Part shown: positions 52,656 through 61,547 of the stretch, piece after piece
How the letters are laid out: each line of letters starts with the position of its first letter
Numbering within the stretch: position 1 is the stretch's first letter
Assembly: GCF_900109645.1 (NCBI RefSeq)
Contig: NZ_FOBG01000001.1
Coordinates: forward strand, 3,462,520 to 3,526,519
DNA length: 64,000 nucleotides
DNA from: Duganella sp. CF402
Lineage (GTDB): Bacteria > Pseudomonadota > Gammaproteobacteria > Burkholderiales > Burkholderiaceae_D
Reading direction: 5' to 3'
Position numbers and translations under genes: made by a program
The notes under the pieces: generated by a model
Told to the model about the DNA's origin: nothing
What the model saw: only the letters and a program-made list of their open reading frames with translations
The model's database searches: none

Positions 52656-54355
52656 TTAATCATTGGGAGGTTCAGGCCATTGCGCTTGGCGCATGCGACC
52701 GCAGTTTCGTAGCCCGCATCGGCGTGACGCATCACACCCGAGCCGCTGTCGTTGACCAGCACGCGCGCCAGACGCTTGGCTGCGGCGTCGGTGCCATCGG
52801 CCACGATCACCACGCCGGAGTGCTGCGAGTAGCCCATGCCTACGCCACCGCCGTGGTGCAGCGACACCCAGGTCGCGCCGCCGGCGGTGTTCAGCAATGC
52901 GTTCAGCAGCGGCCAGTCGGAGACGGCGTCGGTGCCGTCCTTCATCGCTTCCGTTTCGCGGTTAGGGCTGGCCACCGAGCCGGTGTCCAGATGGTCGCGG
53001 CCAATCACGATCGGCGCTTTCAGTTCGCCGTTGCGCACCATCTCGTTGAAGGCCAGGCCGGCGATGTGTCGCTCGCCCAAGCCCAGCCAGCAGATACGCG
53101 CCGGCAGGCCCTGGAAAGCGATGCGCTCGCGCGCCATGTCCAGCCAGCGGTGCACCTGCGCGTGATGCGGGAACAGCTCCTTGATCTTGGCGTCGGTCTT
53201 GTAGATATCTTCCGGATCGCCGGACAGCGCCACCCAGCGGAACGGGCCGCGGCCTTCGCAGAACTGCGGACGGATATACGCTGGCACAAAGCCGGGGAAG
53301 TCAAACGCATTCTTCACGCCGTGGTCGAACGCCACCTGACGGATGTTGTTGCCGTAGTCGACCACCTTGGCGCCCAGCGCCTGGAAGTCCAGCATGGCTT
53401 GCACGTGCACCGCGCAGCCGGCGGTGGCGGCGGCCTTCAGTTCAGGGTGGCGCGACGCATCCTGCTGCGCGGCCTTCCACTGCTCCACGGTCCAGCCTTG
53501 CGGCAGGTAGCCGTTGATCAGGTCATGCGCCGAGGTCTGGTCGGTCACCACATCCGGCACAATGCCGCCGGCCTTGGCGCGGCGCACCAGCTCCGGCAGC
53601 ACATCGGCCGCGTTGCCCAGCAGGCCGATGGAGATCGCATCGCCATTCGCCTTGTGCAGCTTGATCATCTCCAGCGCTTCGTCGATGGAAGCGGCTTGCT
53701 TGTCGAGGTAGCGGGTGCGCAGGCGGAAGTCGATGCTGCTCTGCTGGCACTCGATGGTCAGCGACACCGCGCCTGCCATCGTCGCCGCCAGCGGCTGCGC
53801 GCCGCCCATGCCGCCCAGGCCTGCGGTCAGCACCCAGCGGCCTTTCAGGTCGCCGCCGAAATGCTGGCGGCCCGCTTCGGCGAAGGTCTCGAAAGTGCCT
53901 TGCACAATGCCCTGCGTACCGATGTAAATCCAGGAACCGGCCGTCATCTGGCCGTACATGAACAGGCCTTTGCGATCCAGTTCATTGAAGTGTTCCCAGT
54001 TGGCCCACTTCGGCACCAGATTCGAATTGGCGATCAGCACACGCGGCGCGTCTTCGTGGGTCTGGAACACGCCCACCGGTTTGCCGGACTGGATCAGCAA
54101 GGTTTGATTGTCTTCCAGCTCGCGCAGCGATGCCAGGATCTGGTCGTAGCACTCCCAGTTGCGGGCCGCGCGGCCAATGCCGCCGTAGACAACCAGATGT
54201 TTGGGATTCTCCGCCACTTCCTTGTCCAGATTATTCTGGATCATGCGGTACGCGGCTTCCGCGCCCCAGCTCTTGCAGGTGCGCTCAGGGCCGCGCGGCG
54301 CGCGGATCTCGCGGCTGGCGTCGTAACGTGGGTCGTTGTCGAAGTGGCTGCTCAT
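52652..54355 (-). CDS. hutU: Urocanate hydratase
   Basis: Predicted 567-residue NAD-containing urocanase, converting urocanate to imidazolonepropionate. Conserved segments are [35 protein letters not shown] with the NAD-binding glycines, and [19 protein letters not shown] lies six bases before the ATG. It is the first gene of hutUHGFDI. Its promoter, 34-62 bases upstream, carries a 14-bp palindrome in the spacer, a HutC-type operator. Confidence 0.96.
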   Translation of the reverse strand: MSSHFDNDPRYDASREIRAPRGPERTCKSWGAEAAYRMIQNNLDKEVAENPKHLVVYGGIGRAARNWECYDQILASLRELEDNQTLLIQSGKPVGVFQTHEDAPRVLIANSNLVPKWANWEHFNELDRKGLFMYGQMTAGSWIYIGTQGIVQGTFETFAEAGRQHFGGDLKGRWVLTAGLGGMGGAQPLAATMAGAVSLTIECQQSSIDFRLRTRYLDKQAASIDEALEMIKLHKANGDAISIGLLGNAADVLPELVRRAKAGGIVPDVVTDQTSAHDLINGYLPQGWTVEQWKAAQQDASRHPELKAAATAGCAVHVQAMLDFQALGAKVVDYGNNIRQVAFDHGVKNAFDFPGFVPAYIRPQFCEGRGPFRWVALSGDPEDIYKTDAKIKELFPHHAQVHRWLDMARERIAFQGLPARICWLGLGERHIAGLAFNEMVRNGELKAPIVIGRDHLDTGSVASPNRETEAMKDGTDAVSDWPLLNALLNTAGGATWVSLHHGGGVGMGYSQHSGVVIVADGTDAAAKRLARVLVNDSGSGVMRHADAGYETAVACAKRNGLNLPMIK

Positions 54356-54389
54356 AGGATCTCCTGCTGCGATGAATGGGAATCATCAC

Positions 54390-54418
54390 AGCATAAGTTG
54401 TATATACAACCAAGTCAA
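54390..54418 (-). promoter_or_regulatory. hut operon promoter with HutC-type operator in its spacer
   Basis: On the minus strand TTGACT (54413-54418) and TATGCT (54390-54395) are separated by exactly 17 bases. A perfect 14-bp palindrome, GTTGTATATACAAC (54397-54410), fills the spacer. TTGTATATACAA-like palindromes are the known type of HutC operator. A bound repressor would block RNA polymerase; urocanate is the usual inducer. Confidence 0.8.
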
Positions 54419-54440
54419 CAGATTTTTGGCGGTGCCGCTT

Positions 54441-56093
54441 CTACTTGCGGCCGTAGACCTTCCGTCCGCCCATCCACGTCTGCAGCACTTGTGTTTTACC
54501 CAACTGTTCCGGCGCAATCTTGAAGATATCGCGGTCGACCAGGATGAAATCGGCCCACTTGCCCGGCTCCAGCGAGCCAATCACCTTGTCCTGGTTGGCT
54601 GCGTAGGCCGCGTCCAGCGTGAAGCAGCGGAACGCTTCGAGCATGGTCATGGCCTGGTTCTTGTACCAGCCGCCCAGCGGCACGCCGGCGTTGTTCTGGC
54701 GCGTAACCGCCGCGTGCAGGCCCTCGAATGGATTCGGCGACTCGATCGGGAAATCCGAACCGCAGGCGATCTGCGAACCCTGGTCGAGGAAGCTGCGCCA
54801 CGCATACGCGCCCTTGATGCGCTCACGGCCGACGCGCTGCTCGGCCATGTTCTGGTCCGAGGTGGCGTGGGTCGGCTGCATCGACGGGATGATGCCGAGC
54901 TGCTTGAAGCGCGGGATATCATCCAGCGTCACCACCTGCGCGTGCTCGATGCGATGGCGCAGGCCGACGTTGTTATATTGCGGGATCAACGCGGCGTAGG
55001 CGTCCAGGATCTGGTGGTTGCCGGCATCGCCGATGGCGTGGATGTTGACCTGATAGCCAGCCTTCATGGCCTTGTTCATCTTGGCGCGCATCTCGGCGTC
55101 CGGGTAGAACAGCAGCCCTTTGGTGGAAGGCATGTCCGAGTACGGCGCCAGCAAGGCCGCCCCACGGCTGCCCAGCGCACCGTCCGAATACAGCTTGACC
55201 GCCGCCAGCGCATACACGTCGTTGGCGTAGGACTTCAGCGGACCATCCTTGGACAGCTCATCGAAATCGCCGGCCGTGTCGCCGATCATGGCGTAGACGC
55301 GGGTGGTCAGCTTGCCGTGGTCGGCGTAGTCGCGGTAGATATCGTCCTGCGCCACCTTGATGCCGGCATCGTGCACGCTGGTCAGGCCGACCTTGGCCAG
55401 CGACGACAGCGCCACATCCAGCGTGGCGCGCGCCTCGGCCGGCGTTGGCAATGGCACCACGCGGTTGACCAGTTCCATCGCCGCGTCCACCAGCACGCCG
55501 GTCGGACGGCCGGCGGCGTCGCGCTCGATCTTGCCGCCCGAAGGATCGGCCGTGTTCTTGTCGATGCCCGCCATTTCCAGCGCCTTGGTGTTGACCCAGA
55601 CCGCATGGCCGTCCACGCGGTGCAGCAGCACCGGACGGTCATTGACCACCGCATCCAGCTCGGCGGCGGTAGGGAAACGGCCGAGTTTCCAGATCTCCTG
55701 GTTCCAGCCAAAACCGATGATCCATGCCTTTTTCGGATGCGAGCGGGCGAAATCCGCCACCGCCTTCACCGCCGCATTGAGCGTCGTTGGGCTGTACAGC
55801 TCCACACCGGAGGCAATTTCGCCCAGCTCGAACACGTGGCCGTGGGCGTCGATCAGGCCAGGCAGCAGGGTCTTGCCCTGCGCGTCGATGTGCTCCGCCT
55901 TCGGCAGCGCGGCCGCCGTTTGCGCCTCGCTGCCCACCGCCACGATGCGGCCCAGGTCATCGAAGGCCAGCGAGGTAAAGCGCTGTAGCTGGCCGGCGGC
56001 GTTCAGCGTATAGCCATTGGCGCGGTCGATGATGGTGTCGGCATGGGCCGGCAGGGCCGCCAGCGCGGCGGCGATGATCAGGGGAATGCGCAT
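54441..56093 (-). CDS. Exported YtcJ-like amidohydrolase
   Basis: Predicted 550-residue amidohydrolase with a signal peptide (MRIPLIIAAALAALPAHA). The start at 56093 is supported by GGAG seven bases upstream. Metal-site motifs are GLIDAHGHVFELGE near residue 80, NIHAIGDAGNHQIL, RIEHAQVV and the catalytic aspartate in GSDFPIESPNPFEGLHAA. YtcJ relatives hydrolyse N-substituted amides or hydantoin-like rings; substrate is unknown. It lies upstream of hutU on the same strand, but the hut promoter separates them. Confidence 0.88.
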   Translation of the reverse strand: MRIPLIIAAALAALPAHADTIIDRANGYTLNAAGQLQRFTSLAFDDLGRIVAVGSEAQTAAALPKAEHIDAQGKTLLPGLIDAHGHVFELGEIASGVELYSPTTLNAAVKAVADFARSHPKKAWIIGFGWNQEIWKLGRFPTAAELDAVVNDRPVLLHRVDGHAVWVNTKALEMAGIDKNTADPSGGKIERDAAGRPTGVLVDAAMELVNRVVPLPTPAEARATLDVALSSLAKVGLTSVHDAGIKVAQDDIYRDYADHGKLTTRVYAMIGDTAGDFDELSKDGPLKSYANDVYALAAVKLYSDGALGSRGAALLAPYSDMPSTKGLLFYPDAEMRAKMNKAMKAGYQVNIHAIGDAGNHQILDAYAALIPQYNNVGLRHRIEHAQVVTLDDIPRFKQLGIIPSMQPTHATSDQNMAEQRVGRERIKGAYAWRSFLDQGSQIACGSDFPIESPNPFEGLHAAVTRQNNAGVPLGGWYKNQAMTMLEAFRCFTLDAAYAANQDKVIGSLEPGKWADFILVDRDIFKIAPEQLGKTQVLQTWMGGRKVYGRK

Positions 56094-56155
56094 CGAAATC
56101 TCCATTCAGCAGCAAGTTTCAGAGTGTAGCGGAATTTGGCGGCCGGCCGGGTACA

Positions 56156-58030
56156 ATGTCAAAAGTATTAGCTCTAGCGAATAGCCCTGTGTCCAGCCGC
56201 CTACTTTATCTCCGCCTCCTCAAGGAATTCCGCCCTTACGCGTGGATCGCCGCCGTCACGCTGTTCGCGGTCGGCCTGGCCGCCGCCACCGACGTGCTGC
56301 TGATCCGCCAGTTGCAGAACGTGGTGGACGCGCTGGCGCCCGCGCACAGCTTCGGCCCGGCCAAGGCGCCGGCTACCGGCATCCTCGCAGCGGTGCAGGA
56401 TGCGTTGGGCCATCTGCTGCCCAAGGATCCGGTCAACGTGGCGCTGTGGACCATCCCGGCGGTGATCTTCGGGCTGGCGGTGATGCGCATGGTGTCCAGC
56501 TTCGCCGGCGAATACGGCGCGGCGTGGCTGAGCAGCCGGGTGCAGGCCAACCTGCGCGAGGTCATGTTCGCCCGCATCATGCGGCTGCCGAACGGCTATT
56601 TCGACCAATCCTCCACCGGCACCACCCTGTCGCGCGTGGCGTTTGACGCGGCGCAGGTGGCGCAGGCCGGCCTCACCGTGGTCAACGTCGCGGTGCGCGA
56701 TTCGGTGGCCACCGCAGGCTATCTGATTACCCTGTTCACCATCGACTGGCAGCTGGCGGTGTTCTGCCTTGGCCTGCTGCCGCTGGTGGCGGCCATCGTC
56801 ACCTTCGCCGGCCGCCGCATGCGCAAGTTGAGCAAGAGCGCGCAGGCCGCGATGGGCGATTTGACCAACGTGCTGGATGAAAGCATCAGCGGCCAGCGCG
56901 TGGTGAAGATCTTCGGCGGCCAGAAATATGAGCAGGAGCGCTTCGACGGCGTGGTCAAGCTGAATCGCCAGCTGGCGGTCAAGCATGCGGCGACGTCGGC
57001 GCTCAACTCCGGCATCATCATGATGCTGATCGGGATTACGCTGTCGTCGGTGATTTACTTTGCGCTGCTGCGCGCACAGGCTGGCGCGCTGTCGCCGGGC
57101 GCGTTCGTGGCCTTCATGTCGTCACTGATGGCGATGCAGTCGCCGATCAAGAACCTGACCAAAATTAATGAACCGATGCAGCGCGGGTTGGCGGCGGCGG
57201 AGTCGGTGTTCGGCTTGATCGATCTTGAATCGGAAGCCGACAAGGGCACCAAGACCATTGCCCGTGCAGAGGGCCGCTTGTCGGTGCAGGATGTGAGCTT
57301 CCATTATCGCGGCGCCGATGGCAAGCCGCTCGATCCGGATGAACGTCCGGCGCTGGATCACGTGTCGCTCGATATCGCGGCTGGCGAAACGGTTGCGCTG
57401 GTGGGCAGCTCGGGCAGTGGCAAGAGCACACTGGCTGGCTTGCTGCCGCGTTTCTACGATGTCAGCGGCGGCAGCATCCAGCTGGATGGCGTCGATTTGC
57501 GCGATTACACGATGGCTTCGCTGCGCCAGCAGATTGCGCTGGTGTCGCAGGATGTGGTGCTGTTCAACGACACGCTGGCGGCCAACATCGCTTACGGCGA
57601 TCCGGCGCCGTCGATGGAACGGATTGAAGCTGCGGCGCGCGCGGCGCACGCCCATGAATTCATTGTGCGCCAGCCGGAAGGCTACAACTCGCCGGTGGGC
57701 GAAAACGGCACGCGCCTGTCAGGCGGCCAGCGCCAGCGCCTGGCGATTGCGCGCGCGCTGTACAAGAATGCGCCGATTCTGATTCTGGACGAGGCGACCA
57801 GCGCGCTGGATACGGAATCGGAACGTCTGGTGCAGCAAGCGCTGGAAGTGTTGATGAAAGGCCGCACCACGGTGGTCATCGCGCACCGCCTGTCGACCAT
57901 CGAGAATGCGGACCGCATCGTGGTACTGGATCGCGGCCGCATCGCCGAAGCGGGCAGCCACGATGCGCTGCTGGCGCAGAACGGCATCTACGCCCGCCTG
58001 TATCAAACGCAAAAGACCATTCAAACTTAA
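56156..58030 (+). CDS. msbA: Lipid A export ATP-binding/permease protein
   Basis: Predicted 624-residue ABC half-transporter that flips lipid A-core across the inner membrane. Six helices fill residues about 30-330. The nucleotide-binding domain has Walker A GSSGSGKST, signature LSGGQRQRLAIARAL, Walker B ILILDEATSALD and IAHRLS. The ATG at 56156 has no ribosome site and overlaps a -10-like TACAAT. A GTG at 56189 giving SSRLLYLRLLKEF matches the usual N-terminus better and is a plausible true start. Confidence 0.93.
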   Translation: MSKVLALANSPVSSRLLYLRLLKEFRPYAWIAAVTLFAVGLAAATDVLLIRQLQNVVDALAPAHSFGPAKAPATGILAAVQDALGHLLPKDPVNVALWTIPAVIFGLAVMRMVSSFAGEYGAAWLSSRVQANLREVMFARIMRLPNGYFDQSSTGTTLSRVAFDAAQVAQAGLTVVNVAVRDSVATAGYLITLFTIDWQLAVFCLGLLPLVAAIVTFAGRRMRKLSKSAQAAMGDLTNVLDESISGQRVVKIFGGQKYEQERFDGVVKLNRQLAVKHAATSALNSGIIMMLIGITLSSVIYFALLRAQAGALSPGAFVAFMSSLMAMQSPIKNLTKINEPMQRGLAAAESVFGLIDLESEADKGTKTIARAEGRLSVQDVSFHYRGADGKPLDPDERPALDHVSLDIAAGETVALVGSSGSGKSTLAGLLPRFYDVSGGSIQLDGVDLRDYTMASLRQQIALVSQDVVLFNDTLAANIAYGDPAPSMERIEAAARAAHAHEFIVRQPEGYNSPVGENGTRLSGGQRQRLAIARALYKNAPILILDEATSALDTESERLVQQALEVLMKGRTTVVIAHRLSTIENADRIVVLDRGRIAEAGSHDALLAQNGIYARLYQTQKTIQT

Positions 58031-58038
58031 TCGCCGTC

Positions 58039-58109
58039 GCTCCGGCGAAGGCCGGAGCCCAATTGGACGCGCGCAAGGCGCGCAACTAGATTCCGGCCTG
58101 CGCCGGAAT
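58039..58109. repeat. Triple-hairpin intergenic repeat between msbA and the SDR gene
   Basis: Three perfect stems lie in a row: 58039-58046 with 58051-58058, 58069-58074 with 58078-58083, and 58090-58097 with 58102-58109. The outer stems carry CCGGC/GCCGG cores, similar to dispersed REP-like elements of proteobacteria. It begins eight bases after msbA and ends six before the SDR stop, so it can also serve as a two-way terminator. Confidence 0.6.
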
Positions 58110-58115
58110 GACACG

Positions 58116-58841
58116 TCAGGCGGTATAACCGCCATCGACGGTGAAGCTGGCGCCGGTCACGAAGCCCGCTTCACCGCTCACCAGATACGCCACCATCCCC
58201 GCCACTTCTTCCGGCTTGCCGAAACGGCGCGCCGGAATCATGGTTTGCAACGCCGCGGCGTGCGGACCGTCGGCTGGATTCATATCGGTTTCGGTCGGTC
58301 CCGGCTGCACGTTGTTCACCGTGATGCCGCGTGAAGCAAGGTCGATCGCCGCGCCGCGCACCAGCGCCGCCACCGCGCCCTTGGTCATCGAGTACACGCT
58401 GGACGTCGGGAACGCCACGCGCACGCTGGCGATACTGCCGATGGTGACGATACGGCCGCCCTCCTTCATCACCTTGGCCGCCGCCTGCATGGCGACAAAC
58501 ACGCCGCGCACATTGGTGGCCACCATGCGGTCGAAATCTTCCAGCGGATAGTCTTCGATCGGCGCCAGGTTCAGGATGCCGGCATTGGTGACGAGGATAT
58601 CCAGCTTGCCGAAATGTTCCACCGTTTGCGCCACGGCCGCCTGCACGGCTGCCGCGTCGGCGCTGTCGGCGCGGATGGCCAGCGCTTTGCCGCCGCTGGC
58701 GTTAATGGTGGCGGCAAGGTCGTTGGCCTTGTCCGGCGAGGATACGTAGGTGAAGGCCACGGCCGCGCCGTCCTGCGCCAGCCGTTTGACGACCGCTGCG
58801 CCGATGCCGCGCGCGCCGCCGGTTACCAGAGCTACTTTCAT
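58116..58841 (-). CDS. Short-chain dehydrogenase/reductase
   Basis: Predicted 241-residue classical SDR oxidoreductase. TGGARGIG is the nucleotide motif, NAG the structural motif, and the catalytic set is Ser (GSIASVRVAF) with Tyr and Lys (SVYSMTKGA). FGKPEEVAGMVAYLVSGEAG and the VDGGYTA end are typical. The substrate is unknown. AAAGGA precedes the start. The promoter at 58886-58914 carries two near-identical repeats, and the adjacent TetR gene is likely its regulator. Confidence 0.92.
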   Translation of the reverse strand: MKVALVTGGARGIGAAVVKRLAQDGAAVAFTYVSSPDKANDLAATINASGGKALAIRADSADAAAVQAAVAQTVEHFGKLDILVTNAGILNLAPIEDYPLEDFDRMVATNVRGVFVAMQAAAKVMKEGGRIVTIGSIASVRVAFPTSSVYSMTKGAVAALVRGAAIDLASRGITVNNVQPGPTETDMNPADGPHAAALQTMIPARRFGKPEEVAGMVAYLVSGEAGFVTGASFTVDGGYTA

Positions 58842-58860
58842 GATGTTTCCTTTCGTTTTG

Positions 58861-58914
58861 GATCGATTAGTCAAAAACCAAGGTCATGTTAGGATTTCTG
58901 GATCAATCGGTCAA
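58861..58914 (-). promoter_or_regulatory. SDR promoter with two candidate TetR-regulator repeats
   Basis: On the minus strand, TTGACC (58909-58914), a 17-base spacer and TAACAT (58886-58891) make a good promoter. GATCGATTAGTCAA (58861-58874) and GATCAATCGGTCAA (58901-58914) match at 11 of 14 positions; one covers the -35 box and the other lies just downstream of the start point. Confidence 0.6.
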
Positions 58915-58932
58915 GTAAACGTTTTGTGATAA

Positions 58933-59511
58933 TTAGCTACGCAGGCCCTGCACGGCGAAGCTGGCGATGGCGCGCAGAGTGGCGATGGAGGCGCCGGCCT
59001 TGGCGCTGATTTTCATGCCGGACAGGGTAGCGGCCACGAAGGCGGCCGCTTGCGCGATATCGGTATCGGCGGCGATTTCGCCATCGGCGGCGGCTTTGCG
59101 CAGCCGCGCTTCCAGCGCGTGATGAAGGCGTTTGGCGCTGGCGTCACGCAGGGCGTTGACTTCCTCGTCGCCGGTGCCGAATTCCGCAATCGCGTTGACG
59201 CCCATGCAGCCCTTGGCGTTGTCGCGCTTGGGACGGGAGGCGAAGGCTTGCAGCATATTGTCGATGGCCGCCAGCGGGGTGTCGCCTTCCAGGTGGCGCA
59301 GCAGGTCGTTGACGCTGGCTTCGTTGTAGCGCTGCAGCGCTTCCAAATACAGCGAACGCTTGTCGCCGAAGGTGTCGTACATGCTTTGGCGGCCGATCTG
59401 CATGGCGTCCAGCAGGTCGCTGGTGGAGGTGGCGGCGTAGCCATTTTGCCAGAACACTTCCAATGCCTTGTCCAGCGTATCGATGCGGTCGAACTCTCTT
59501 TGCCTTGCCAC
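58933..59511 (-). CDS. TetR/AcrR-family transcriptional regulator
   Basis: Predicted 192-residue repressor, GTG-started at 59511 with AGGA upstream. The helix-turn-helix is ATSTSDLLDAMQIGRQSMYD TFGDKRSLY-like near residues 27-55, and the C-terminal ligand domain resembles the TetR_C group with a conserved cysteine (NAKGCMGVNA). It lies 91 bases upstream of the SDR gene on the same strand and probably represses it through the repeats in that gap. The inducer is unknown. Confidence 0.9.
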   Translation of the reverse strand: MARQREFDRIDTLDKALEVFWQNGYAATSTSDLLDAMQIGRQSMYDTFGDKRSLYLEALQRYNEASVNDLLRHLEGDTPLAAIDNMLQAFASRPKRDNAKGCMGVNAIAEFGTGDEEVNALRDASAKRLHHALEARLRKAAADGEIAADTDIAQAAAFVAATLSGMKISAKAGASIATLRAIASFAVQGLRS

Positions 59512-59524
59512 GGATATTCCTTTG

Positions 59525-60373
59525 TTAGTTCGCGTCGTGGAAGATGATGCCCAGCGTGTGGCGTGATCCGGACCGCAGCCGGCTCACGCCATGCCGCAGG
59601 TTGACGCGGTAGATGCCACGCGTGCCCTGTACGGGACGGTGGTTGACGGCGAAGATTACCATGTCGCCGCGCTTCAGTGGCACCACTTCAACGCGCGATT
59701 GCATGCGCGGACGCTGTTCGGTCAGCACGAACTCCCCGCCTTCGAAATCCTTGCCCGGCTGCGACAGCAGCACTGCGGCTTGCAGGGGGAAGACGTGTTC
59801 ACCGTACAGGTCCTGATGCAGGCAGTTGTAGTCGCCGGCGCGATATTCGAGCAGCAGCGGCGTGGGGCGTTGCTGGCCGGCGGCGTGGCAGCGGGCCAAG
59901 AAGTCGGCATGGTCGGCGGGGAAGCGCTCGGGCAGGTCCATCAACTCGTGCCAGCGGTTGGCGATGGCGGCCAGCGGGCCATACAGGGCGTTGCGCAGGG
60001 CGGAGATCATGGACGGCAGCGGGTAGCGGAAGTACTGGTACTCGCCGCTGCCGAAACCGTGCTGCGACATCACCACGCGGCTGCGGAACAGTTGCGGTTG
60101 AGCGTAATGCGCGGCCATGTCGCGGCATTCGTCGGCGGTCAGCAGGCCGGGGATGATGGCGTAGCCGTAGGCGTTGAGCTGATCGGCAATGCCCTGCCAG
60201 TCCAGCGCCGCCACATGCACCGCAATTCCCGCCGCCGCACCAACCGCCTTGCGCGCGGCAGCGTGCACGGCGGCATCGGCCGCGTCGGCGACGACGGTCG
60301 GCGGCACGATGCGCGGCTTGCGTTCGTCCTGCGGATCGCCGAAATTCAGCTCACCATTACTTGCATTACTCAC
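59525..60373 (-). CDS. 2OG-Fe(II) oxygenase translationally coupled to ada
   Basis: Predicted 282-residue dioxygenase with a GTG start that overlaps the ada stop by eight bases. The Ala-rich N-terminus (residues 25-55) leads into a beta-helix domain whose ligands appear as His186 and Asp188 (CLHQDLYGE), His261 (LRHGVSRLR) and Arg271 as 2OG anchor. It is not AlkB by sequence, but position after ada is where E. coli has alkB. It may act on alkylated DNA, RNA or protein, or be an unrelated hydroxylase. The TetR gene follows 13 bases downstream. Confidence 0.85.
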   Translation of the reverse strand: MSNASNGELNFGDPQDERKPRIVPPTVVADAADAAVHAAARKAVGAAAGIAVHVAALDWQGIADQLNAYGYAIIPGLLTADECRDMAAHYAQPQLFRSRVVMSQHGFGSGEYQYFRYPLPSMISALRNALYGPLAAIANRWHELMDLPERFPADHADFLARCHAAGQQRPTPLLLEYRAGDYNCLHQDLYGEHVFPLQAAVLLSQPGKDFEGGEFVLTEQRPRMQSRVEVVPLKRGDMVIFAVNHRPVQGTRGIYRVNLRHGVSRLRSGSRHTLGIIFHDAN

Positions 60374-61421
60374 TGAGCGCCTCCCGGTTCAACAACTCCG
60401 CCTTGCGGTCCACGCCCCAGCGATAGCCGGAAATCGATCCATCATTGCGCACCACCCGGTGGCACGGAATCGCCACCGCGATGGCATTGGCCGCGCAGGC
60501 CGACGCCACGGCGCGTGCACCTCGCGGCACGTCGGCCAACTCCGCCAGCTCCGCATAGGTCACGCGCCGGCCGGCCGGTATCGCCCGCAGCACCTGCCAC
60601 ACGCGCTGCTGGAACGCCGTGCCGCGCACGTCGAGCGGCAAGTCCAGTCCCAGCGACGGCTGCTCGACCATGCCCACCACGCGCGACACCACCTGCTCAT
60701 ACTCCGGCTCCGCACCGATCAACTCCGCCTTGGGGAAGCGGTCCTGCAAATCCTTCACCAGAAAATCCGGATCATCATCAATCAGGATCGCGCAAATGCC
60801 CTGCGCCGTGCTGGCCACCAGGATCGGCCCCAGCGAACACTCGGCAATTGCAAACTTGATCCGTTCCCCGGCCCCGCCGGCGCGGAACGCCGACGGCTTC
60901 ATGCCCAGCACCGCCGGCGACTGCGCATAAAACCGCCCGCTCGAATTGAAGCCGGCCGCGTACATCGCATCCGTCACCGACGCCTTGGCCGCCAGTCCGT
61001 CCTGCACCCGCTTCGCCCGCGCCGCGTTGGCGTAGGCCTTGGGCGTAATCCCGGTCACCGCCTTGAACATGCGATGGAAATAGAAGCGGCTCACGCCCAC
61101 CGCCTCCGCCAGCGCGTCCAGATCCGGCGCCTCCTCCGCCTCGTCGATCAAGCGGCAGGCCTGCGCCACGATGGCGGCCTGGCGCTCGGCCAGCGGCGGC
61201 TGGTCAGGCTTGCAGCGCAGACAGGGCCGGAAACCGGCCTGCTCGGCCGCCTCGCGGCTGTCATGAAACGCCACGTTCTTGCGCAAGGCCGGCCGCGCCC
61301 CGCACGACGGGCGGCAGTACACCCCGGTGCTGCGCACCGAATACCAGAACTGCTCGTCGGCGCCGGCGTCGCGCTGCTGCACCGCCGTCCAGCGCTTCTC
61401 TTCGTTTGCGTACTTGCCCAT
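60366..61421 (-). CDS. ada: Bifunctional Ada: methylphosphotriester-responsive activator and O6-methylguanine-DNA methyltransferase
   Basis: Predicted 351-residue adaptive-response protein. The N-terminal zinc site is Cys36, Cys40 (YCRPSC), Cys67 and Cys70 (CLRC); Cys36 would be the methyl acceptor that switches it to an activator. An AraC-type HTH follows (residues about 85-180, VSRFYFHRMFKAVTG). The methyltransferase domain ends with Cys320 in IPCHRV. It is divergent from hutC and heads an operon with a 2OG-Fe(II) oxygenase. Confidence 0.96.
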   Translation of the reverse strand: MGKYANEEKRWTAVQQRDAGADEQFWYSVRSTGVYCRPSCGARPALRKNVAFHDSREAAEQAGFRPCLRCKPDQPPLAERQAAIVAQACRLIDEAEEAPDLDALAEAVGVSRFYFHRMFKAVTGITPKAYANAARAKRVQDGLAAKASVTDAMYAAGFNSSGRFYAQSPAVLGMKPSAFRAGGAGERIKFAIAECSLGPILVASTAQGICAILIDDDPDFLVKDLQDRFPKAELIGAEPEYEQVVSRVVGMVEQPSLGLDLPLDVRGTAFQQRVWQVLRAIPAGRRVTYAELAELADVPRGARAVASACAANAIAVAIPCHRVVRNDGSISGYRWGVDRKAELLNREALSE

Positions 61422-61494
61422 TTCAGACTCCGTCTCAGGTGGAATGCGACCATCTTAGCCAGCGCAAAAAAGTGTCGCACTCCGCCTCTTGCTT

Positions 61495-61524
61495 TTGAAT
61501 TGTACAAGCATGCGATGCTAGAAT
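61495..61524 (+). promoter_or_regulatory. hutC promoter with palindrome
   Basis: TTGAAT (61495-61500) and TAGAAT (61519-61524) are 18 bases apart. TTGTACAA, a perfect 8-bp palindrome at 61500-61507, abuts the -35 and resembles the shorter core of the hut operator, so HutC may control its own gene. The predicted start point near 61531 also explains why hutC begins at the TTG at 61548. Confidence 0.5.
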
Positions 61525-61547
61525 GCTCACTTTCCGGGAGAAGCCGT

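Noticed and set aside
52724..54523. 599-residue frame antisense to hutU and running through the hut promoter
   Set aside because: No domain, and it would cover the operator region; urocanase is on the other strand.
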